Notes: a model not told the origin generated them from the sequence alone. A stretch of DNA of 64,000 nt from Prionace glauca (GCA_037974335.1 CM075760.1:24227538-24291537), one strand, 5' to 3'; shown: positions 22,507-33,619, counted from the stretch's first letter. Program-made: numbers and translations.

Positions 22507-23062
22507 TGTGAAGTTGTATGAATTAAGTTGTGGCAGAATGTAACATTGGTGAACGATTTAGTACACAATAAGGAAAGCTGACTGTGAACAACCTAAGACA
22601 TGAAGAAGATCTGAGAAGGTCAAGACCTGATAAGGCTGACTCCGCATAACCTAGGGCTGTATGAGTAAGACAAGATAAGGTCAGGGATGAAGGAGTCACC
22701 GACTTTCTCCTGTTCCTTAACAGTACAGGATAAAAGTATGAATGGTGAGAGGAAGAGTTCTAGGAGGTCAGAAGGTTGTACCATGATTTATGGCACTTCT
22801 TATGATGCTTCTATTGATCAAATTCCTGAATAAGCTCTGGTCATGGAAACTGATAATGATTATGTATAATTACTGAGCTGAGTCTTTAAGTAAGTGCGGA
22901 CTTGAGAAGGAATTAGCACGTCGTGACAACTGCTCACCAAACTCAAGTTACTGCCAATAGTGCATGCAGTCTTTCGTAAATAAAGACTAGTTATTTTGTC
23001 AGAATTAATTTTGTTGATTCTTTCTATCACAGTCAAGAAGGAGGAAAGTTTCCACTTCAACA
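22507..23062 (+). mobile_element. Probable solo LTR inserted in LINE D
   Basis: 556 bp that begins TGTGAAGTTG and ends CTTCAACA, carries a TATA-like GATAAAAGTA near 22731 and AATAAA near 22979, and interrupts the LINE D frame between codons for DDEI and ALSQFGF. The duplicated site appears to be TAT or a slightly diverged longer repeat. No internal region is present. Fossil LTR of unknown retroelement family, old. Confidence 0.55.
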
Positions 23063-24140
23063 ATATTTCATCATCTTCTGCCACCTCATCTTTCATAATG
23101 AACTCTAAAATATTGCCAATGACTGACGTCTGACTAACTACCCTATAATTTCCCGTCTTCTGCTTCTCTCCCTTCTTAAACAACTGACTTTCTGGCCTGC
23201 TGGTACCGTCCCTGCGTCCAGTGATTCCTGAAAGGTCACCACCATTGCCTCCACAATTTCATCAGCTATATCTTTTAGGACCCTGGGGTGCAGTCCATTT
23301 GGTCCAGGTTATTTATCCAACATCAGACTTTTCCGTTTCCCCTGAATCTTCTCCTTAGTGACGGCCACTACACGCACCTGTGCCCCCCCCCCCCCCCCAA
23401 CCCCACGACTCTCCTGGAGTTCTGGCATCTCACTAATGTCTCGAACCGTGAAGACTGATGTAAAGTAACTATTCATTTCCTCTGCCATTTCTTTGTTTCC
23501 TATTATTCCTTCTCCAGCCTCATTTTCCAGTAGTCCAATACCTATTTTTGTCTCTTTCTTACTTTTTATATATTGAAAAAATATCTTCCTATCTTCTTTT
23601 ATATTACTAGCCAGCTTACGCTCATATTTCATCTTCTTCCCCTTTATTGTTTTTTTGAGTTGTCCTCTTCTCGCTTTTAAAGACTTCCCAATCCTCTGGC
23701 TTCCCACTAATCCTCATCACTTTGTATACTTTCTCTTCTGTGTTAATGTTGTTGTTGACTTGCCTCGTCAGCCATGGATGCCTCATCCTCCCTGTGACAT
23801 TGGGAATAATTTCTGCTGTTCCTCCTGAATTTCTGTTGTCCCTCTAAAAAACTCCTGCCATTGCTATTGCACTCTTTTCCCTGTTAGGTTCCCTTTCAAA
23901 TCAACTCTGGCCAGTTCCTCCCTCATGTCTTTGTAATTCCCTTTATTTAATTCTGATACCGTTACATCTGACTCCAGCTTCTCCTCTCAAACTGCAGGGT
24001 CAATTCTATCATATTGTGGTCACTGCTCCCAAAGCGTTACATCACCTTAAATTTCCCTGTTCAAGTCTGCCTCATTACATACCACCAAATCCAGAATTGG
24101 CTATTCCCTAGTAGGTTGTATCACAACCTGCTCCAAAAAA
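23063..24140 (-). mobile_element. Old CR1/L2-like LINE D, 5' half of RT
   Basis: Minus strand encodes RGQLKKTIKGKKMKYERKL, EMNSYFTSVFTVRD and a broken SPGPDG region (GGTCCAGGTTATTTATCC on plus). Contains an 18-base C run near 23381-23398. Interrupted at 24141 by LINE B. Confidence 0.8.
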
Positions 24141-24480
24141 ACATAGAACATAAGAACATAAGAAATAGGAGCAGGAGTAGGCCACCTAGTCCTTCGAGCC
24201 TGCCCCGCCATTCAATAAGATCATGGCTGATCTGTCGTGGCTCAGTTCCACTTTCCCGCTTTCTCCCCATAACTCTTAATCCCCTCTCTTATCAAAAACC
24301 CATCAACCCGCTTCTTAAAAATATTTAGCGAGGCAGCCTCCACCACCTCAACGGGCAGAGAATTCCAGAGATTCACCACCCTTTGAGTGAAGAAGTTCCT
24401 CCTCAACTCCGTTCTAAACCGCCCCCCCCCCCCTCTTTATCTTGAGGCCGTGCCCTCTAGTCCTACAAACATTGACACTC
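24141..24480 (-). mobile_element. CR1-like LINE B 3' end inserted in LINE D
   Basis: Begins with GAACATAAGAACATAAGAAA tail repeats and runs back through the 3' UTR to NFFTQRVVNLWNSLP codons. 5'-truncated near 24480; LINE D resumes afterwards. Confidence 0.9.
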
Positions 24481-25060
24481 CACAATTTTTTTGGGGATAA
24501 CTACCTACCTCATTTTCCAAGTCCATCAACATAATGATATTCCCCATGATTATTGTAATATCAGCAGTTTTATATGCTTTTTCTATCTCATGATGTATTT
24601 TCTGCCCACATCCTGACTGCAGCTAGGAGGATTTGTATCTAACTCCCTTCAGGGTCTTTTCATCTTTGTGATTCCTCAACTCCACCTACAGAGTTTCTCC
24701 CTTTTGATCCTTTATTGCTTCTTGCTATCGATTCAATTTCATTCCTTACTAACAATGCAACACCATCTCCTTTGCCAATCTGCCTGCCCTTTCGATAGGA
24801 CAAATATCCTTAGATATTTAGAACCCAACCCTGATCCCCTTGCAGACACGTCTCTGTGATGCCCACAACATCCTAGTGGCCGATTTCAATGCGTGCAACA
24901 AGCTCATTTACCTTGTTCAGTAAACTGCACGCATTTGGGTACAACACACACAGTCCTGCATTGACAACCTCCCTTCTCATACTTGTCACCTTTTTTTTCA
25001 CTCTTGCCAGAAGTTAGATTTCTGCCAGCTACTATAATCTCTGGTTTGTTATGTGGGATG
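24481..25060 (-). mobile_element. Old LINE D, endonuclease end and upstream
   Basis: Continuation of LINE D on the minus strand; the codons for the endonuclease C-terminal half are badly degraded. Matches the fragment at 28430-28745 in pattern. Confidence 0.6.
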
Positions 25061-25069
25061 CCAGGGACC

Positions 25070-25380
25070 ATAAGATATAGGAGCAAAATTATGCCACTTG
25101 CCCACTGCTCCACCATTCAATCATGGTTGTTTTTTTTTCCTTATACCCATTCTCCTGCCTTTTCCCCATAATCCCTGGTCCCCTTATTAATCATGAACCT
25201 ACCTACCTCTGTCTTAGAGACTCTCAATGGCCGGGCCTCCAGAGCCTTCTGTGGCAAAGTGTTCCACAGATTCACCACTCTCTGGCTGCAGAAATTCCTC
25301 CTCATCTTTGTTATAATGGACTGTCCCTTTAGTCCGACGTTGTTCCCTCTGGTTCGAATTTTTCCTCCTAGTGGAAACAC
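25070..25380 (-). mobile_element. CR1-like LINE 3' end, diverged
   Basis: Minus strand encodes RNFCSQRVVNLWNTLP and a 3' region with AATGGTGGAGCAGTGGGC. Diverged relative of LINE B. Confidence 0.75.
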
Positions 25381-25555
25381 TAGTGGGAGGCCTGGTATCA
25401 ACAGCTCCTCCACTCATGGAGGGGACAGAGGACTCGAAATTGGTTACTGACGACGGGCGGGAAGAGGATCAAACGTTGGAAGATTCATCGAGGCCTCACT
25501 CGCCAGAGAGGCTCTTTAAACTATCTCAGTCACCAGGCATCAACTCCTAGCAGAA

Positions 25556-25932
25556 TGTCACTCCCCCTGCTGTATTATATTGTAAATATGCTGTGGATTC
25601 TGCATCAAGCCTGTGTGAAGTGAATAGAGACAAATGCACAATTGTTTGCAGATGGACTGGGAGTGGAGATAGGGGGCTGTTATTTACAGGAGAGGAGTGT
25701 TGTATATATGTTGGGGCATTCCTTTCAGGGAACAGGTCATGTGACCTCAGGTGCGGGGTGAGCTGTTGGATTCTCCCAGATTGGGCAGTCAATATTTGGA
25801 GTGTTGTGTGAACAGATGGAATAAATAGTTGTGTTCCCTGACGCCTGACTGTGGAGTCGATATTGAAGACAATCCTCAGCACCATTGGACATAAACAAAC
25901 GGTCTCGGACCCAGTGCTTCACAACTCTAACA
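25556..25932 (+). mobile_element. LTR-like block (possible solo LTR)
   Basis: 377 bp from TGTCACTCCC to CTCTAACA with a TATATA motif near 25693 and AATAAA near 25820, the order expected of an LTR. I could not find a matching target-site duplication, so the ends are tentative. Fossil, family unknown. Confidence 0.4.
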
Positions 25933-25949
25933 GTGGCTTGAATCCTCTT

Positions 25950-26290
25950 TGTGCCCCTCTCACACTCTCCTCAAGGTGTTGACTCTTTGTCCCGGTGTCC
26001 CAGTGTTTCCTTCTCACACTCTCCACAAAGTGCTCACTGTCTATCCCAGTGTCCCAGTTTCCCCCCTCTCACACTCACCACAAAATATTGATTCTCTGTC
26101 CCAGTATCCCAGTGTCCCCCCTCTCACACTCTCCAGAAGGTGCTGACTCACTGTCCCAGTGTCCCACTGTCCCCCCTCACACTCTCCTCAAGGTGCTGAC
26201 TGTCTGTCTCAGTGTCCCAGTTTCGCCCCTTTCACACTCTTCTCAAGGTGCTGTCTGTCTGTCCCAGTGTCTCCCTCTCACACTCTGTTT
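25950..26290. repeat. Minisatellite, about 55-bp unit
   Basis: Six to seven imperfect copies of a unit containing CTCACACTCTCC, AAGGTGCTGACT and TGTCCCAGTGTCCCAGT. ORFs in it are repeat-derived. Confidence 0.9.
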
Positions 26291-26481
26291 GGGGGAGGTG
26301 AAGGTAAGAATTGAAAGATGTGAATGATGTAATTGATGACTGAGAGGGATGGATAGAAACTTTGGGGATTCTGTCGGTGGATTCATTGTGAACGTTGAAA
26401 TCTGAATAAACTGAGACACCAGATGGAAAAGCCATAGTTTCTCCATGCATTTTAGATTAAAGAAAGCACTACTATACATGT

Positions 26482-26554
26482 GTCCGGCTAGCTCAGTCGG
26501 TAGAGCATGAGACTCTTAATCTCAGGGTCGTGGGTTTGAGCCCCGCGTTGGGCG
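26482..26554 (+). tRNA. tRNA-Lys (anticodon CTT)
   Basis: 73 nt. Acceptor GTCCGGC pairs with GTTGGGC using G-T pairs; D arm TAGCTCAGTCGGTAGAGCA; anticodon stem GAGAC/TCTC with CTT at 26515-26517; discriminator G. The T loop reads TTTGAGC, so the almost invariant C56 is T, which also changes the B box. TTTT follows at about 26563. Probably a weakened or variant gene; the rest of the fold is intact. Confidence 0.88.
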
Positions 26555-27090
26555 TCATTCTTTTCAGACTTTGACTCATTCCTAGGTGAATTCCAGATCT
26601 CCGTTCCTCCAGAAGTGTCACGGCTCAAACTGAGTTCCTCTCTCATTTCTACGTTGCTCATCTCACAGTTGTGAATGAAAACTGCCTCCAGATAACTGGA
26701 AGGCGGTACCTTTAGCTCTGAACTCAGCGAGAGGTTTTGTTCTAATTTATTATGGCGTTTAAACCCAGATCTGAGAGATTGTGTCAGAGCAAACAACAAT
26801 CATCTCCATTGTAATTCAATCACTCCAGCCTTCCATCCCATAAAAAGACTATTAGTACTTTCCTCCTCTCCCTCTCTATTTTCCTTGACTCTGTACTTGT
26901 CTGTAAACCATTAAATCATCAATTTCTTCCAGTTAGGGTCAAAGGTCAGCAACCTGTCTCATTCCCTCTCTTTCCCTCCACAGAAACTGTTGAAACTGAT
27001 GAATCTTCCAGCATTTTCCGTTTTGAGGTGGGATTTGCAGCAAATACAATTCCTTCTTTTGGATCACAGTGGATCACTTTTCTCTGACTG
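26555..27090. other. tRNA-Lys flank and unassigned DNA
   Basis: The first 170 bp match the flank of the relic tRNA-Lys at 12273-12470. Near 26985-27030 is a short fragment of a common repeat (CAGCATTTTCCGTTTT). Otherwise nothing recognised. Confidence 0.55.
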
Positions 27091-27095
27091 AACAG

Positions 27096-27475
27096 CTGGA
27101 GTACTGTGTGCAGTTTTGGACGCCGTACTTACGCAAGGATATTTTGGCCTTGGAGGGAGTGCAGAGGAGGCTGATACCGGAGTTGAGGGGGTTGAACTAT
27201 GAGGAGAGGCTGAATAAACTAGGCTTGTACTCGTTGGAGTTTAGAAGAATGAGGGGAGATCACATTGAGACGTATAAGGTGATGAATGGGATGGATAGGA
27301 TAGAGGTGGAGAGACTCTTCCCGCTCAAAGAAGACAGTAGGACGAGGGGGCACAGCCTCAAGATAAAGGGGAGGCGGTTTAGAACGGAGTTGAGGAGGAA
27401 CTTCTTCACTCAAAGGGTGGTGAATCTCTGCCCGTTGAAGTGGTGGAGGCTGCCTCGCTAAATATTTTTAAGAAA
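27096..27475 (+). mobile_element. CR1-like LINE B fragment
   Basis: Encodes [16 protein letters not shown] and LYSLEFRRMRGDHIETYK with small deletions relative to 60230-60630. Ends without its 3' UTR. Confidence 0.9.
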
Positions 27476-27904
27476 CGGGAGAATTGCCCTTTTGATGGTT
27501 TCGATCATGGTAGTCAGACAACAGGTTTCCTGGCACACAACGGTAGAATTTTCATGAAGTATACTACAGGGCAGGAGACATTTCCATCATTCATCACTTG
27601 AATTGTGAGGTGCATTCAGCAGTAAATTCTGTTTTCGATTTGTACATCTGAACTTGGGTAATGTCTGAAGAGAACATTTTGACTTGTGGTTGAAGATGAT
27701 GGCAACAGCTCTGTCGTTGGTGATGGTCATGGTGTTTTCAGAGGATCAGGCAGGAATAATAATCGCAATATTAAGAAACGTTTGCTTAGATATTTGTCCT
27801 TTAGACCATGGACATATCAGTGCTAATTATTCTCTGACTTCACGGCACCATAATGTTACATGGAACAGTTTGCAGTTCTTAATGTTTGGAAATTAACTAC
27901 TCCA
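27476..27904. other. Non-coding, nothing recognised
   Basis: No supported feature. Confidence 0.5.
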
Positions 27905-28232
27905 GCAGGTTGACAGCTCAGAGACTATCTCTGTTGCTGTGCGGACACATGGATTTGGGCCTGTGTCTGAGGGACTTTGCGCGTTCTCCCCGTGGTTGCG
28001 TGGGTTTCCTCCGGGTGCTCCGGTTTCCTCCCACATCCCAAAGATGTGCTTTTAGGCTGATTGATTGGGTAACAAATTGTCCCTATATTGGACCTCCCTG
28101 ATCCTCGCACATTAGGCGTAGACTAAAATCATGAATAGGTCACTGAGACAATGGGACGGCGGCGCGGGCTTGTTGGGCCGAAGGGCCTGTTTCCCGTGCT
28201 GTGTTGTTCTTTATTCTTTGTTCTTTATTACT
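27905..28232 (+). mobile_element. CR1-like LINE A, copy A4, 3' UTR only
   Basis: Contains the SINE-like segment GCGTTCTCCCCGTGGTTGCG and the terminal GGCCGAAGGGCCTGTTTCCC, then the TTCTTT tail. Its strong 5' truncation shows how short LINE A copies mimic SINEs. Confidence 0.9.
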
Positions 28233-28429
28233 TAAAACACTGGAAACATAAGAGATTGGGGGGTAGTGAATAAGTGGTTCAGAAGTTATTTGGAAAATCT
28301 CAACAGTAGATGATATGAATAAGATTTTGTGAATATTCTGAAAGCCAGTTTGTGACACTAATAAATAAAAATACTATGATACTTTCATGTTCAATATAAA
28401 TGAATCAATTCAGTGTAACTTAGGTAAGG

Positions 28430-28745
28430 GACCAGTAACTACTCCCACAAAAGACCTCATATCTTTTCTATTTCTTATCTCGACCCAAACCGATTCTTCA
28501 TCCTGATCTTTCAGACTAAGATGGTCTTTCTGAACTGAACTAATGTCATTGTTAATTAATGGGAGAGATCCTGTCACTTTTCTGAGCTTCCTGCCATTCT
28601 GTTATGTCAAATACCCTTCAATATTTAGATCCCAGCCTTGGTCACCTTTCAACCAAATCTCTCCAATGTCTGTCAGGACACAAATATTTATCTCTACTCA
28701 CGCTGACAATTCATTCTTTTTGTTATAAATGCAGAGTACATTTTC
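28430..28745 (-). mobile_element. LINE D-like fragment (endonuclease region)
   Basis: Antisense text with CTGACAATTCATTCTTTTTG and TCAAATACCCTTCAATATTT resembles 24660-24930. Very degraded. Confidence 0.45.
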
Positions 28746-29010
28746 AGAGATTTAATTATCTAATAGGGATTTAATGAGAAACCTCTTTACCCAGCGGGCG
28801 GTGAGAATGTGGAACTCACTACCACAGTGAGTGGTTGAGGTGAACAGCATGAATACACTGAAGGGGAAGCGAGATACATACATGAGGGAGAAAGGAATAG
28901 AAGGATATGCTGATGGGGGAGATGAAGAGGGTGGAGGCTCATGTGGAACATAAATACTGACACAAACCAATTCAGCTGACTGACCTGGCCCTGTGCTATA
29001 GACTCAATGG
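28746..29010 (+). mobile_element. CR1-like LINE E 3' tail downstream of gene A
   Basis: AGAAACCTCTTTACCCAGCG, GGTGAGAATGTGGAACTCAC and GAAGGATATGCTGATGGGGG are the 3' end of a CR1-like element. The same tail lies at the same distance beyond gene F (47070-47211 plus 48642-48780), so it predates the duplication that made A and F. Confidence 0.75.
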
Positions 29011-29245
29011 AACAGAGATAAAATGTATTTATCTTAGATCTACCTGTGGTGGTAGGGAAACACTATTTAAGATCTAGGATAAAATAAACATCCTCACCAG
29101 TTTTTGTGGATCATTTCAGTGGAAATGTGCTCTCTCAGGCTCAAAGAGCAACAGCCCACTGGAAACAAAGTCATGAGACTGGCCAGTCCAGCAGAAAGAA
29201 ACCCTCCAACCCTCCCACTTCACCAACTGTCAGAATGAACGTGAT

Positions 29246-30214
29246 TCAGTCCTGGGTGTGATTAACAGCAGAATCCAATGCTTGTGATTGTTTATGAACT
29301 CGCTGGTGTCTCAGCAGGTGGGATGATCGTGTGAATCCCCTTCCACATTCAGTGCAGGTAAATGGTCGCTCACCTGTGTGAAGTCGCTGGTGTGTCAGCA
29401 GGTTGGATAATCGACTGAATCCCTTCTGACACACAAAGCAGTTAAATGGCCTCTCCCCAGTGTGAACTCGCTGGTGTGAAATCAGGTTGGACGAATCACT
29501 GAATCCCTTGCCACACACTGAGCAGGTGAACGGCCTCTCCCCAGTGTGAACTCGCTGGTGTGTCTGCCGGCTGGATGCCTGACTAAATCCCTTCCCACAC
29601 AGAAAGCAGGTGAATGGCCTCTCCCCACTGTGAGTTCGCTGGTGTGAAAACAGATTGGATGAATCACTGAATCCTTTACCACACTCAAAGCAGGTGAAGG
29701 AAGTCTCCCCAGTGTGAAGTTGCTGGTGTCTCAGCAGGTTGGCAGAGTTACTGAATCCCTTCCCACACACAGAGCAGGGGAATGGTCTTTCGCCGGTGTG
29801 AACTCGTTGGTGTGAATATAGGTTGGATGACTGAGCAAATCCTTTACCACACATGGAGCAGGTGAATGGCCTCTCCCCAGTGTGAACTCTCTGGTGTGTC
29901 TGCAGGGTGGATGAATCGCTGAATCTCTTCTCACACACGGGGCAAGTGAATGGCCTCTCTCCATTGTGAACTCGCTGGTGTATCAGCAAGTGTGATGACT
30001 GAGTGAATCCCTTCCCACAATCAGAGCAGGTGAATGGCCTCTCCCCTGTGTGAACTCGCTGGTGTGTCAGCAAGATCGATAACCGAGTGAACCCTTTCCC
30101 ACAACTGGAGCAGGTGAATGGCCTCTCCCCAGTGTGAATGCGTCGATGAATTTCCAGCACCGATGGGGAACGGAATGACTTTTCACAGTCGCCACATTGC
30201 CAGGGTTTTTCCAT
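29246..30214 (-). CDS. C2H2 zinc-finger protein, gene A, 11 fingers
   Basis: 322 residues starting [14 protein letters not shown]. Eleven C-x2-C-x12-H-x3-H fingers at a regular 28-residue spacing (first Cys at 7, 35, ... 287) with TGERPF linkers, then a 15-residue tail. All zinc ligands are present. Fingers 7 and 9 share the helix core DSSNL. No KRAB, SCAN or BTB domain is visible. Nuclear DNA-binding is the family role; target unknown. The ATG sits at the start found in all paralogues here. An acceptor (CTTTTTACAG, exon from 30439) precedes the leader, and a likely donor at 30606 lies in the shared promoter block. Divergent partner of gene B. Confidence 0.9.
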   Translation of the reverse strand: MEKPWQCGDCEKSFRSPSVLEIHRRIHTGERPFTCSSCGKGFTRLSILLTHQRVHTGERPFTCSDCGKGFTQSSHLLIHQRVHNGERPFTCPVCEKRFSDSSTLQTHQRVHTGERPFTCSMCGKGFAQSSNLYSHQRVHTGERPFPCSVCGKGFSNSANLLRHQQLHTGETSFTCFECGKGFSDSSNLFSHQRTHSGERPFTCFLCGKGFSQASSRQTHQRVHTGERPFTCSVCGKGFSDSSNLISHQRVHTGERPFNCFVCQKGFSRLSNLLTHQRLHTGERPFTCTECGRGFTRSSHLLRHQRVHKQSQALDSAVNHTQD

Positions 30215-30439
30215 GATCTGAGTGTCTTTCTGTCTCTCCTGCAGTTTTCACAAAATGTGCACTGGAACACTGTCACTTGGGTTGCACGTGCCTCGATGCT
30301 TTTCTGTTCACACCAAATAGTTCACCCAATTCAAAAAGTTTCTTGTTCCAGATTCAAAACCGATGACATTCAGTTCCCATGAATTGAGTGATTGTTTGAT
30401 CTTGACATTTCTGTCAGCAAATCGTCTCTTGCTAATATC
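30215..30439 (-). other. Gene A leader (start of exon 2)
   Basis: Non-coding part of the last exon, following the acceptor at 30440-30441. It has the family hallmarks GATATTAGCAAGAG and, nearer the ATG, an altered copy of the old finger remnant. Length about 225 bp. Confidence 0.65.
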
Positions 30440-30759
30440 CTGTAAAAAGAATGTACAAAAGTCATCACTGTCAGAACAAGATGGAAATTCAGAACAGTCA
30501 TTTCTAGTCCCTGTGGAACACTACAAAGGATGCCAATGCCTTTAAGAGAGAGAAACCTGGGCCAACCTTTTCAGAGTCTGCAACCTCCCTGGATTCACTT
30601 CCTTACCCTTCAGTTGCTGCAAGTCCCCAATTTCCCCCAGAATGAGAAAAGAAATGGAAAGGGGGAAACATTGATTTCTCCCAAATGTTGCACAGAAGAG
30701 GGAGTCTGAATCTGAATCTGAATCAATTGAACTTCCGTATTGTGACGTCGACAATGGAG

Positions 30760-31130
30760 CCTGTCTGAATCGCTCAAGAAGAATCAGCCTCTTCTGCGAT
30801 TACGTCATGGAGTTTCAATGCGCAAGCGCGCAGACCCGGGAACCCCGCCCCCACCCATTGTTCCCCTCCCCCTCCTCGAACCAAGGTTTCCAGACAAGCA
30901 GCTGGCGGCTCCGGCCAGAGCGAGAAGCCGCTCGGCGATCTCCCCCTCCCACCCGGCCTGGGAAAGCGCATGCCCAAGGGCGAGAGGCGGCTGCTCATGT
31001 GCGGGTTAGCCCGCCTGCTGACCTTCGTGCTGGGATGTTGACCAATGGGAAGAGTTGGAGGACCGGAAGGACTCTGGTCCTCCAGCCAATCAGGTCTTTG
31101 TGACACTTAGATTGCGGTCCACAACAGACT
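30760..31130. promoter_or_regulatory. Bidirectional GC-rich promoter of genes A and B
   Basis: CpG-rich island in AT-rich surroundings with CCCCGCCCCC GC boxes, GACCAATGGG and GCCAATCAG (CCAAT boxes), a TGACGTC-like site near 30736, TTACGTCATGG near 30801 and an NRF1-like GCGCATGC. No TATA box. It lies between two divergent genes and strongly resembles 52140-52530. Promoter function is inference from position and motifs. Confidence 0.75.
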
Positions 31131-31156
31131 AAAACCTTCTCCTGTCGCCTTCATTT
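31131..31156 (+). other. End of predicted first exon of gene B
   Basis: The text CCTTCATTT is followed by a GTGAGT donor at 31157. Gene G has the same arrangement (donor at 52612). Start of the exon is not visible. Confidence 0.5.
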
Positions 31157-32006
31157 GTGAGTAAAATACTTTCTTTTCTCATTCTGAGGGAAACTGGGGA
31201 CTTGCAGCAACTGAAGGGAAAAGAAGTGAATCCAGGGAGGCTGCAGACTCTGGAAAGTTGGCCCAGGACTCTCTCTATCAAAGACATTGACATTCTTTCG
31301 CTCCCTCAGTTTGACACATTTATTTGTCTGGGTAAAAGGATTATCTCTTTCCTAATGTTCACAATTAAAGAAATAGTTTCTCCAGGAGTTGGCTGACTTT
31401 TAAGGGGACAGTAAATTAAGATAGGCCAGAGATATCTAGTCTTGTAATATGGTAGAGATTAGATCTTTATTTGTAACAAAATACAGTCATTATTTCTAAT
31501 CTTGTACTATCCTACTGTAGCTACAATATGCATTTCCAGTCAGAGTCATAATGACACAAAATGTCTATTCAGTAACTTGGGCTCATGCTAACACTCTGTA
31601 GGACAATCTAGTCACTCCCATATCTTCTCTACATCCCCATTCCCCCTACACGTTTATTTCCTTGAAGAGCCCCTTCAATTTAATTCTGAAATTATTCACC
31701 TCTTCTGCTTCAAACAAGCTAGTAGGCAGAGTGTTTCAGGTCAGCAACACTATCGAAATAAAATACTCCCTAACAGCTCTGTGTATCTCTAATCATGTGT
31801 TAGAGTACTGTATAATTATAGATCATAGTGTTATTGGGTATGTATTGAATACAGCAGAATGTGAATAGAGAGTATGTGGTCCAGATATTTACAGCTTTCA
31901 ATAAATGAGAGAAGAATGAATGTTCCTTAGCAATTAAAATTCTGTTCTGAATTTCTACCCTGTACTGTTTCTGATAACGTTTGTAAATTCTTTTACAATA
32001 TATTAG
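31157..32006 (+). other. Predicted intron 1 of gene B
   Basis: 31165-31300 mirrors 30563-30690 of the gene A side, and 31300-31390 matches the intron of gene F at 51830-51890 in inverse orientation. The position of the family acceptor (31997-31998) reads ACAA instead of ACAG; the next AG is at 32005-32006. Nothing else recognised in 31440-31990. Confidence 0.5.
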
Positions 32007-32346
32007 GAGAGGCAACATTGCAGTCAGAACTCTCAAGCACATCAGGATCTGACAGAGTCATTCCATTCATCGGGAGCTGAATATCATCAACCTTCAGTTA
32101 AAAGGGGAAATGTTTGTCATTTTTGTCTGCTGTGAGAGATTTTAATATCAGTGTGACTGGAATAGTACAGAGAAAGACGCCTGAGTGAGAGTGTACAATG
32201 CAGTGACTGTGAAAGGCATTTTAATCAGTTACATTAGCTGAAGAAACATCACATCATTCACAGCAGGGAGAGACTGCACATGGGTTGTATGTGTGAACGA
32301 GGCTTCAACTGATTGTCAAACTTGGAGACACAACGACATCGACACC

Positions 32347-32937
32347 ATGGAGAAACCGTGGAAATGTGGAGATTGTGGGAAATGTTTTCGTTGCCCGTCT
32401 CACCTGGAAATTCATCGACGTTGTCACACGGGGGAAAAGCCATTCATCTGCCCTGTTTGTGGGAAGGGATTCAGTAACCCATCCATCTTACAGACACACC
32501 AGCGAATTCACACTGGAGAGAGACCATTTGTCTGTCCTAATTGTGAGAAGGGATTCACCCAGTTATCCCACCTACAGTCACACCAGCGAATTCACACTGG
32601 GGAGAGACCATTCACTTGCTCAGTGTGTGGGAAGGAATTCAGTAATTCATCCATCCTGCGAACGCACATACGAGTCCACACTGGGGAGAAGCCATTCTCC
32701 TGTTCTGAATGTGAGAAGCAATTCGGCCATTCATCTGACCTCAGGAAACACGAGCGAGTTCATGCTGGGCTGAGGCCATTCATCTGCTCCCAATGCAGGA
32801 AGCGATTCAGTGATTCATCTGACCTGAGGAGACACCAGCGAGTTCACACTGGGGAGAGACCATTTGCTTGCTCTGATTGTGGGAAGGGATTCACTCAGTT
32901 ATCGAACATGCGGACACACCAGCGAGTTCACAAGTGA
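32347..32937 (+). CDS. C2H2 zinc-finger protein, gene B, 7 fingers
   Basis: 196 residues starting [14 protein letters not shown], the conserved start of the cluster. The frame stays open upstream to 32293 but without an ATG. Seven complete fingers at 28-residue spacing with TGERPF/TGEKPF linkers; the linker after finger 5 is AGLRPF. It ends directly after finger 7 with a Lys, as do E, F and G. It is the shortest intact member here. Nuclear, probably DNA-binding, target unknown. Divergent from gene A. The mutated acceptor of its leader exon may reduce splicing or shift it by 8 bases. Confidence 0.9.
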   Translation: MEKPWKCGDCGKCFRCPSHLEIHRRCHTGEKPFICPVCGKGFSNPSILQTHQRIHTGERPFVCPNCEKGFTQLSHLQSHQRIHTGERPFTCSVCGKEFSNSSILRTHIRVHTGEKPFSCSECEKQFGHSSDLRKHERVHAGLRPFICSQCRKRFSDSSDLRRHQRVHTGERPFACSDCGKGFTQLSNMRTHQRVHK

Positions 32938-33600
32938 TTACAAGTGTTGGATTCTGACTGATGCTGTTCTGTCGGTAGTAATGTTCATCAGTTCGCACGT
33001 GCGGCCGATATCTTTGTAAGGGGCAATGTGCAGCAGCGCACCGGTGCAGACACCATGTTTGTTGGGATCTGAACCACTGCAGTCCATATGGTGTAGGTAC
33101 ATCCATGCTGCTGGTAGGGAGGGAATTCCAAGATTTTGACCTTGTGACTGTGAAGGAATGCGATATATTTCCAAGTTAGGATGGTGAGTGGTTTGGAGTG
33201 GAGCTTGCAGTTGGTGGTGTTCCCATGTCTCTGCTGCCCTTGTCCTTTTAGATGGAAGTGGTTGTGAGTTTGGAAGGTGCTAAGATGAATTTCTGGAGTG
33301 CATCTTGTAGATAGTACACAATGCTGCTCCTGAGTTCCCCATTGTTCAGAATGGAGACAACCTGTCCATCAAACTACATCATCCCTCTGAGTCCCAATGT
33401 CTTATTGATCAGACAGAGCACTGACAACGCAGGAACGAAAAGGAAGCAAATACTGTTCTCCAGAACCTATTCCCTCACGGGAACATCCGAATCTCATAGA
33501 ATTCCTACAGAGCAGAAGGAGGCAACTTTCATAGTCGCTCTTTCCTAGTGCCGGCCCCACAAATTACCTGATTCATTCAGCTCAATTTTAAAACCTGCCT
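32938..33600. other. 3' flank of gene B, mostly unassigned
   Basis: Includes a short antisense SINE-tail fragment near 33495-33540. No polyadenylation signal stands out near the stop. Confidence 0.45.
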
Positions 33601-33619
33601 TTGTGTTTTTCTGGGTTCT

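Noticed and set aside
25949-26327. Pro/Ser/Val-rich ORFs
   Set aside because: They are translations of the 55-bp minisatellite.
29246-30214. CRISPR-like regular repeats
   Set aside because: Regular 84-base spacing comes from tandem zinc fingers in a vertebrate gene. No short identical repeats with unique spacers occur anywhere in the window.
30807-31103. Overlapping ORFs of about 100 codons on both strands in the GC-rich block
   Set aside because: The block matches 52140-52530 but with gaps that are not multiples of three, so promoter and not coding.
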